Positions 57,516 through 64,000 of a DNA stretch of 64,000 bases are shown piece by piece (position 1 is the first letter of the stretch; every line of letters starts with the position of its first letter). Source of the DNA: Granulosicoccus sp. Its GTDB lineage: Bacteria > Pseudomonadota > Gammaproteobacteria > Granulosicoccales > Granulosicoccaceae. Below the pieces are notes generated by a model. The model saw nothing but the letters and a program-made list of their open reading frames with translations. It ran no database searches and was not told the DNA's origin. The DNA lies in NCBI GenBank assembly GCA_020627685.1, contig JAHDGK010000013.1, forward strand, positions 1-64,000, given 5' to 3'. The translations under genes were made by a program, and so were the position numbers.

Positions 57516-58214
57516 CTAACAGGCTTTGTTTCTGAGTTGATCCAATTCGGCTCTCAATTCAGCAACTTGCTGCTGTAATAATTCGACTGCGTTTTCCATT
57601 GGGTCGTCAGTTTCACCGGCCACACCGTAGGCATCGAATGCCTGCTCGCGCATTTTGACCTGCTTCTCGCGAACCAACTCCAGGCATTTGGCATTGTCAT
57701 CTTTGCAGCGCACAATTTTTCCGGGAACACCGACTACTGTGGCGCCTGCGGGCACCGGTTCTAGCACCACTGCGTTCGAACCGACTCTCGCATCATCCGC
57801 GACTGTAAAAGGACCGAGAATTTTAGCCCCGGCACCCACGACAACGTTATTTCCCAGTGTCGGATGTCGTTTTCCTTCATTGAGCGTGCGGCCGCCTAAG
57901 GTGACGCCCTGATACAAGGTCACGTCATCGCCGATTTCTGCTGTCTCACCGATAACCACGCCTGTGCCGTGATCTACAAAAAAACGGCGACCGATTACAG
58001 CACCGGGGTGAATTTCGATACCGGTCAACCAACGCGCAATATTGCCTAGAAATCTGGCCGGCCATCGGAAACCCCTGCGCCACAACCAATGGTTGAAACG
58101 ATGGAACAGAATTGCATGCACGCCGGAGTAACAGGTGAGCACATCAAAGGTTGTCCGAGCGGCAGGATCTCGCTGGAAAACACAGTTAACGTCTTCTTTT
58201 AGCAGTTGCCACAT
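57516..58214 (-). CDS. cysE: Serine O-acetyltransferase
   Basis: It makes O-acetylserine, the precursor of cysteine. An N-terminal helical part is followed by left-handed beta-helix repeats with [21 protein letters not shown] (active-site His region), and the family motif [18 protein letters not shown]. The C-terminal helix (about 205-232) is coiled-coil-like. It precedes the isc operon, which uses cysteine as sulfur source, and has its own IscR-like site. Confidence 0.95.
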   Translation of the reverse strand: MWQLLKEDVNCVFQRDPAARTTFDVLTCYSGVHAILFHRFNHWLWRRGFRWPARFLGNIARWLTGIEIHPGAVIGRRFFVDHGTGVVIGETAEIGDDVTLYQGVTLGGRTLNEGKRHPTLGNNVVVGAGAKILGPFTVADDARVGSNAVVLEPVPAGATVVGVPGKIVRCKDDNAKCLELVREKQVKMREQAFDAYGVAGETDDPMENAVELLQQQVAELRAELDQLRNKAC

Positions 58215-58226
58215 ACCACACCGCCG

Positions 58227-58253
58227 ATAATTCCTACTGATTTAGTAGGTTAT
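58227..58253 (-). promoter_or_regulatory. IscR-like palindrome in the cysE promoter region
   Basis: The core CCTACT-AAATC-AGTAGG is a perfect 6-bp inverted repeat around five bases, the layout of the IscR type 1 core, with the G and C of GACT/AGTC both replaced so that symmetry is kept. TACAAT (58252-58257) and TTTCCA 17 bases upstream could be -10 and -35, placing the site from the -10 onward. Confidence 0.5.
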
Positions 58254-58351
58254 TGTACGCCCTATTCCCAATTCTGGAAACAGTCTGCGAAGTTTACGAA
58301 CGGCATCGATACTTGGCTGCCGGCCCCGAGAGACACTATATGGGGATGGAT

Positions 58352-59146
58352 TTAACGATTTCGAGGTTTTTCAGTCGCAGACAGGATGCCCCGGAAGATT
58401 GCCAATTCATTTCCGGTGGGTCGATTGGCCTCGAAATAACGGCGTACCCGCCGCCGGAGCAACCTCGGGTTATCAGGATTCATAAAACCGGTGCTGATCA
58501 TAACTCTGTCGAGGTGATCAAAAAAATGTCCCATTGCCTCGCTAGTGGCCGGAAGGTCGTCTGGGTCTGCCGAGTTATCAGAGGCATCAACAGCCTCGGT
58601 TGAGCCCTTCCATTTCCCAGGCATGGGGATTGGCGCACCGAGCGGCACAGAAGCGATTGCTTGAGACAGCTCATATGAGACAACTTGCACTGCACTTCCC
58701 AGATTCAAAGACGAAAAATCCGGATTACAAGGGATTCTTAGCAGACGTGTACATAGATCCAACGACTCATTACTGAGACCAGAACGCTCCTGCCCGAACA
58801 CCATGGCCACTTTTTCGCCATCAGGCAGGCTTTGAGAAAGAGATCCGATTTCATCGGCGATTTCGCGACAAGCAAGCAAAGGCACCGCGAGTTGACGGGC
58901 CCGCGCACTGGTTCCAACAACGACCCGGCAATCTGCGATGGCGTCAGCAAGCGTGTCGAACGATTGGGCGTTTTTCAGCACATCGTTTGCACCCGAGGAC
59001 CTGGCCAACGCTTCAGCTGACAAATGCGAACAGGTATCCACCAACCGCATGGTGGTAAATCCCATGGTTTTCATGGCACGAGCTGCCGCACCCAAGTTAC
59101 CGGTGTGGGTTGTACCCACCATGACAAAAACAATTTCGAGGCTCAT
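58352..59146 (-). CDS. trmJ: tRNA (cytidine/uridine-2'-O-)-methyltransferase TrmJ
   Basis: This SPOUT-class enzyme methylates the ribose at tRNA position 32. Motifs are TTHTGNLGAAARAMKTMG at the N terminus, MVFGQERSGLSNESL near residue 115 and the knot motif IPCNPDFSSLNLGSAVQVVSYEL. Length 264; the C-terminal region (about 165-264) is variable and probably dimerises. trmJ-cysE-iscR order is common in Gammaproteobacteria. Confidence 0.94.
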   Translation of the reverse strand: MSLEIVFVMVGTTHTGNLGAAARAMKTMGFTTMRLVDTCSHLSAEALARSSGANDVLKNAQSFDTLADAIADCRVVVGTSARARQLAVPLLACREIADEIGSLSQSLPDGEKVAMVFGQERSGLSNESLDLCTRLLRIPCNPDFSSLNLGSAVQVVSYELSQAIASVPLGAPIPMPGKWKGSTEAVDASDNSADPDDLPATSEAMGHFFDHLDRVMISTGFMNPDNPRLLRRRVRRYFEANRPTGNELAIFRGILSATEKPRNR

Positions 59147-59271
59147 ACCGTAATGATGTCACAACTGAGGAACTTCACTGCAAAAGTTGTCAACAGATAC
59201 TCGCAAAATTACTCGGTGAAGGCCGTTTAGCACTACACTAGGGAGTTCTGCCACAGATAAGCGAAATTACC

Positions 59272-60090
59272 ATGCATCCGATGCTCAACATCGGCATCCG
59301 AGCTGCCCGTGCAGCCGGCAAGGTCATCACTCAAAACATCGATCGATACGATCCGATGACAATTGAAAAAAAACAGCGTAACGATTTCGTCACAGAAATC
59401 GATCGTAAAGCTGAAGCGGAAATTATCAACACGCTTGGACGCTCTTACTCCGATCACTCGTTTCTTTGCGAAGAAAGCGGACTTATCGGTGACGCTAATT
59501 CAGAATTCCAATGGATCATCGACCCCTTGGACGGCACCACCAACTTTATCCACGGCCTGCCACATTTCAGTGTCTCGATAGCCCTGACACAGCATGGCAA
59601 GCTCTTCCAGGCGGTAGTCTACGACCCGATGCGTCAGGAACTTTTCACGGCAGGCAAAGGCGAAGGCGCTTTTCTTGATAGCAAACGTTTGCGCGTGTCA
59701 CCAACCTCAAAACTCGAAAACGCCCTGCTAAGCAGTGGCTTTCCCTACAGAGACGGACAGGATCTAGACTTCTACCAACGTACTTCCAGGCACTACACGG
59801 AGCGCAGTGGTGGGGTTCGCCGCCTCGGCTCGGCCGCTCTCGATCTTGCCTATGTTGCAGCAGGCCGGATCGATGGAACTTGGCTCACCGGGCTGAGTAG
59901 CTGGGATATGGCAGCTGGTGGACTCATCGTTCGAGAAGCCGGTGGACTCTTAAATGATTTTGATGGCGGCGATGATTGGATGAGCAAAGGTGAGGTCATT
60001 GCTGCCACACCAAAAGTGCATCATCAGATGATGGAAGTAATGAAGCCGCTGTCTGCGGCGCGGCATAAAATGCCCCAGAAGAAAGCTTAA
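59272..60090 (+). CDS. suhB: Inositol-1-monophosphatase family protein SuhB
   Basis: SuhB dephosphorylates inositol monophosphate and in E. coli also acts in ribosomal RNA antitermination. Metal ligands are in FLCEESG, WIIDPLDGTTNFIHG and GLSSWDMAAGGLIVREAGG. It starts MHPMLNIGIRAARAAGK as in E. coli. Length 272. Divergent from trmJ. Confidence 0.96.
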   Translation: MHPMLNIGIRAARAAGKVITQNIDRYDPMTIEKKQRNDFVTEIDRKAEAEIINTLGRSYSDHSFLCEESGLIGDANSEFQWIIDPLDGTTNFIHGLPHFSVSIALTQHGKLFQAVVYDPMRQELFTAGKGEGAFLDSKRLRVSPTSKLENALLSSGFPYRDGQDLDFYQRTSRHYTERSGGVRRLGSAALDLAYVAAGRIDGTWLTGLSSWDMAAGGLIVREAGGLLNDFDGGDDWMSKGEVIAATPKVHHQMMEVMKPLSAARHKMPQKKA

Positions 60091-60116
60091 CTGTAATTTT
60101 TTGCTAAGCGTTGATA

Positions 60117-60135
60117 ACCCGCCAGTGTGGCGGGT
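60117..60135. terminator. Bidirectional terminator between suhB and secF
   Basis: ACCCGCCA and TGGCGGGT form an 8-bp stem with a 3-base loop, about 27 bases after the suhB stop and 16 bases after the secF stop. On the plus strand GTTTATT follows. Confidence 0.7.
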
Positions 60136-60150
60136 GTTTATTCAATACCG

Positions 60151-61089
60151 TTAAGGCATTGAATCGATTTCTGCCCCTTCCTTTTCTACCGGCATGAGAT
60201 CTTCTTTGGTGATCCCCAAGCGAAGCACTGCAATACTCGCAACAAAGATAGACGAGTATGTCCCGATCAGGACACCGAGAATTAGCGCCAGTGCAAACCC
60301 ATGGATAATCTGGCCACCGAAAATAAACAACGAGGTTAGTACCAGCAGCGTCGTGAACGAGGTAATTACTGTACGCGATAATGTCTGGTTAATAGATTGG
60401 TTCATGACCTCGGCCGGTGTCCCGCTCCTCATGAGCACAAAGTTTTCGCGAATACGATCAAAAACAACTATGGTGTCGTTGAGCGAGTAGCCGATGACTG
60501 CCAGGATGGCGGCAAGGATAGTCAGGTCAAATTCGATTTGAAACAATGCGAAAAAACCCACGGTAATAAGAACATCGTGCACAAGCGCTAAAACGGAACC
60601 CACCGAGAATTTTTTCTCGAATCGAAACCAGATATACAAAACGATTCCGAAGAGTGCTGCCAACACGGCCAGACCACCCTTCTCGCGAAGCTCTTCGCCC
60701 ACTTGAGGTCCGACAAATTCCACTCGCCTCATCGTAACTTCAGATTCACTGGCCGTGGCTAGCACGCGAAGCACTTCCGTACTAACACTTGCCCCGGTAA
60801 AACCTTCTTTAGGGGCCATCCTAATAAGTACTTCAGTACTCGAACCGAACGTCTGAACTTGCGAATCGGGCAAATCGGCTGTTGCCAGAGCAGTACGGAT
60901 AACATTGAGATCGGGTGCTTGTTCGTAACCGACTTCAATGGTGTACCCGCCGGTAAAATCAACACCAAAATTCAATCCGCGAACAGCAATTGAAATAACA
61001 GATACGGCCAACAGAAAACCGGAGACAATCAGCGCTAATTTGTAGCGCCCCATGAAATCGAAATTCGTATTGTTGATAAAACTACGCAT
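60151..61089 (-). CDS. secF: Protein translocase subunit SecF
   Basis: SecF works with SecD to drive late steps of Sec export with the proton-motive force. Six transmembrane segments; the family motifs are GLNFGVDFTGGYTIEV near the N terminus, GPQVGEELREKG and the late GYSLNDTIVVFDRIRENF block. Length 312, normal. It follows secD after 78 bases. Confidence 0.97.
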   Translation of the reverse strand: MRSFINNTNFDFMGRYKLALIVSGFLLAVSVISIAVRGLNFGVDFTGGYTIEVGYEQAPDLNVIRTALATADLPDSQVQTFGSSTEVLIRMAPKEGFTGASVSTEVLRVLATASESEVTMRRVEFVGPQVGEELREKGGLAVLAALFGIVLYIWFRFEKKFSVGSVLALVHDVLITVGFFALFQIEFDLTILAAILAVIGYSLNDTIVVFDRIRENFVLMRSGTPAEVMNQSINQTLSRTVITSFTTLLVLTSLFIFGGQIIHGFALALILGVLIGTYSSIFVASIAVLRLGITKEDLMPVEKEGAEIDSMP

Positions 61090-61167
61090 GCGTTAGTCCT
61101 ATGTTCATCACACAAGCTAATGAACTGATGGTTATCGATATGAGGGGAAAAAGTAAACGCACGGAAA

Positions 61168-62991
61168 TCAGATGGGTAAGGTTTGTAGACGTTTCCCGCC
61201 GTACAAACTGTTAACCAGAACACGTGTACCGAATATGGCGGTGAACATGGATGTCAAAATACCAATGCACAAGGTAATAGCGAAACCCTTGATGGGCCCT
61301 GTTCCAAGACTGAATAGTACGACCGCCGCAATCAGTGTGGTGATATTGGCATCGGCGATGGTGACAAAAGCTTTGTCGTAACCCGCAGATAGTGCTGCCT
61401 GAATACTACCGCCACCCTTTAGCTCCTCTCGAATTCTTTCGAATATAAGAACGTTGGCATCAACAGCCATACCCGTCGTCAAGACGATTCCCGCAATACC
61501 CGGCAACGTCAACGTTGCACCCAACACACCTAATACCGCAACGATTAGTACGACGTTAGTGACCAATGCGAAACCCGCAATCACACCGAACATCCGGTAG
61601 TAAAAAGCCATGAATACAACAACCAGCGCTAAACCGACAACAGCGGATAGAAAGCCTTGTCTGATGTTGTCTTTACCTAAGCTTGGGCCGACAGTCCGCT
61701 CTTCCACGATTTGCATAGGTGCTTTCAAAGCACCGGCACGCAGTAGCAGCGCCAGGTCTGCCGCTTCACGAAGCCCAAGACCTGTGGTTTGGAATCGATG
61801 ACTCAGCACATCGTTGATCGTGGCAACGTTTATCACCTCTTCGATCTTGGTAACCTTCTTAATAACTTCGCCATTAACTTCGATATTTTCGATTCGATTC
61901 TCGATGAAGACGACAGCCATTGGGTTGCCGACGTTGTCCTGAGTGACTTCCTGCATACGTCGCGCACCCGCGCTGTCCAGGTTAACGAAAACCGCCGGCG
62001 ACCCGGTTTGCTGATCGATGCCCGATGACGCACCTTTGATCTGGTCGCCGGTGACAATAATGTCCCGATCCAACATGATCGGAGTGCCGTCGCTACGACG
62101 GTTGTATGATTTTCCGTTACCACCTTGAGCCACTAAGCGATATTCTAGAGTTGCCGTCGCGCCAATAATATCTTTGGCTCGACCCGTGTCCTGTACACCA
62201 GGCAGTTGGACCACAATTCGGTCCAAGCCCTGCTGCTGGATGACAGGCTCCGAAACACCCAGTTCATTAATCCGGTTTCTTAATGTGACGATGTTCTGCT
62301 GGATGGCTGTGCGCTGCTCTTCTACAGCGGCAATCTCTGTGAGGTTTGCGGTTATGTAGGCGTACTCGTCGTCTTCAGATGCTGATAAATCCAGAGTGGT
62401 AGCATCCCGGTTAAAGATGGGATACATCCGGTCCCTGTCCTCTTCGGTTCTGAAGCGCGCTACTATTTCGCCATCCAAGTACTGAATAGAGGTGCCGCGA
62501 ATCACTTCCGCTCTAACCATTCGCTTCCAATCCGGAACAAAGCGCTCTTCGGCGGATATGAGCACGGCATTAACGTCGACTTCCATTAGGAAGTGTACTC
62601 CGCCCCTCAAGTCCAGCCCCAAATACATTGGAGCTGCAATTTTTCTGAGCCAATTGGGACTGGCATCGACTAGGTTCAACGAGGTGATGTAGCGGTTCGA
62701 ATCGACAGATTTCGCCAGCACATCCCGCGCTTTGATCTGCTCGTCCTCAGTGGGAAACAAGGCCAGAAATCGCCCTTCCTCAACTCGGATTTCAGTGTCA
62801 TCGAAGCCTTCGTTTTGAAGGGTCGACGTTAGCTGGCTGATATCGACAGCCGTGAGTGTATTCGTTCGCCCCGAGACCTGAACCGCCGGGTCGCTGCCAA
62901 AAATATTTGGCAATGCGAAGAGCACCCCAATGACTACAACCGCTGCCAGAAGCACCGTTTTCCAAAGAGGATTAGTATTGGTCATACTCAA
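61168..62991 (-). CDS. secD: Protein translocase subunit SecD
   Basis: The first transmembrane helix is followed by a large periplasmic domain (about 35-430) with the DLRGGVHFLMEVD motif and the GTxEFR-like LEYRLV region, then five helices with GMAVDANVLIFERIREEL. Length 607, normal. yajC-secD-secF order is canonical. Confidence 0.97.
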   Translation of the reverse strand: MSMTNTNPLWKTVLLAAVVVIGVLFALPNIFGSDPAVQVSGRTNTLTAVDISQLTSTLQNEGFDDTEIRVEEGRFLALFPTEDEQIKARDVLAKSVDSNRYITSLNLVDASPNWLRKIAAPMYLGLDLRGGVHFLMEVDVNAVLISAEERFVPDWKRMVRAEVIRGTSIQYLDGEIVARFRTEEDRDRMYPIFNRDATTLDLSASEDDEYAYITANLTEIAAVEEQRTAIQQNIVTLRNRINELGVSEPVIQQQGLDRIVVQLPGVQDTGRAKDIIGATATLEYRLVAQGGNGKSYNRRSDGTPIMLDRDIIVTGDQIKGASSGIDQQTGSPAVFVNLDSAGARRMQEVTQDNVGNPMAVVFIENRIENIEVNGEVIKKVTKIEEVINVATINDVLSHRFQTTGLGLREAADLALLLRAGALKAPMQIVEERTVGPSLGKDNIRQGFLSAVVGLALVVVFMAFYYRMFGVIAGFALVTNVVLIVAVLGVLGATLTLPGIAGIVLTTGMAVDANVLIFERIREELKGGGSIQAALSAGYDKAFVTIADANITTLIAAVVLFSLGTGPIKGFAITLCIGILTSMFTAIFGTRVLVNSLYGGKRLQTLPI

Positions 62992-63040
62992 AAACGCTTG
63001 TTAAGGTTGGACGAAAACGAGAACTGGCCGCTTTTGGAGA

Positions 63041-63367
63041 CTAAACGCTTTTCAGAGTTCCATTGGGCAGAAGTGCCGCAATAGCCTGCTTTTGGACGTT
63101 AACTTCCATACCTTCGGCAACTCGCATAGTGATGAAAGCGTCACCAACCTTTGTGACAGTTCCACCCAATCCACCATTACTAACGACCTCATCGCCCTTT
63201 TTCAAGGCCTCGACCATGGCTTTATGTTCCTTCATTCTCTTTTGCTGCGGGCGAATCATCAGAAAATAGAAGATAGGCAGCATGAGGAGCAATGGGAGAA
63301 TACCCATGATGGAACCACCGGCACCACCGGCTGCTTGGGCATAAGCGTTACTGATGAAAAAATCCAT
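63041..63367 (-). CDS. yajC: Preprotein translocase subunit YajC
   Basis: This small inner-membrane protein accompanies SecDF. One hydrophobic helix (about 20-37) is followed by the signature FYFLMIRPQQKRMKEHK and a beta-rich tail with GDEVVSNGGLGGTVTKV. Length 108, normal. Confidence 0.96.
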   Translation of the reverse strand: MDFFISNAYAQAAGGAGGSIMGILPLLLMLPIFYFLMIRPQQKRMKEHKAMVEALKKGDEVVSNGGLGGTVTKVGDAFITMRVAEGMEVNVQKQAIAALLPNGTLKSV

Positions 63368-63463
63368 AACAAATACTCTTAAAATGACGACGAAAGGTAA
63401 CGCGCGATTATGCCATAGACGGTGTCATTGAGCGGATTTACTGACCGCCTCCTAATCTGACCA

Positions 63464-64000
<537 letters not shown>

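Noticed and set aside
58253-58603. Plus-strand frame at the 3' end of trmJ
   Set aside because: It lies partly in the cysE promoter and partly opposite trmJ, with no ribosome-binding site and no family features.

Overview
The window is a gene-dense, almost entirely core-genome stretch of a gammaproteobacterial chromosome. The gene orders are those of Gammaproteobacteria: surE-pcm-nlpD-rpoS, rpsB-tsf-pyrH-frr-uppS-cdsA-dxr-rseP-bamA-skp-lpxD-fabZ-lpxA, tRNA genes-tig-clpP-clpX-lon-hupB, cysE-iscRSUA-hscBA-fdx-iscX, and tgt-yajC-secD-secF. A lipoprotein chitobiase, a secreted astacin-type protease, MscL and a cobalamin-lumen gene group fit a free-living, probably marine or particle-associated heterotroph (inference). 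I could not assign a genus.

Layout. 1-4.5 kb: 3' part of a FemAB-like acyltransferase with a Glu-Ala repeat, aat, then the threonine genes hom and thrC on the minus strand and a Mth938-domain gene divergent from hom. 4.5-8.2 kb: the stationary-phase block surE-pcm-nlpD-rpoS (minus). 8.3-12.3 kb: a YheT-type hydrolase, and a minus-strand group of PilZ protein, cobT, cobS and cobC with overlapping stop/start codons. 12.4-20.9 kb: the most accessory part, with tRNA-Arg(CCT), an M42 aminopeptidase, an EamA transporter, a GH20 hexosaminidase lipoprotein, an MFS transporter and an astacin-family protease with a possible C-terminal sorting tail. 21-35 kb: envelope biogenesis and translation genes; lpxB is inverted with respect to the rest of the lpx cluster. 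35-41 kb: map, glnD, dapE, fabI (plus) and mscL (minus). 41.5-51.4 kb: protein quality control (ppiD, lon, clpX, clpP, tig), hupB and six tRNA genes. 51.5-59.1 kb: the complete Isc iron-sulfur assembly operon preceded by cysE and trmJ. 59.2-64 kb: suhB, then secF, secD, yajC and the 3' part of tgt.

How the genes work together. Most sets serve three themes: making and inserting the outer membrane (Lpx, FabZ/FabI, Bam, Skp, RseP, Sec, CdsA, UppS, Dxr); translation and protein folding or turnover (S2, EF-Ts, RRF, trigger factor, Clp, Lon, PpiD, SurE/Pcm repair); and Fe-S cluster assembly with its cysteine supply.

I found no mobile element, CRISPR array, prophage or obviously foreign gene island, and no clearly new multigene system. 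The most notable signals are local: a perfect 13-bp inverted repeat that contains the lpxB start codon and a possible 10-codon upstream reading frame; IscR-like palindromes in front of both iscR and cysE; a hom leader in which the ribosome-binding site lies in a hairpin; a four-cysteine cluster inside threonine synthase; and the in-frame hexanucleotide repeat at the left edge. All start-site changes, promoters and hairpins were read by eye and not computed.
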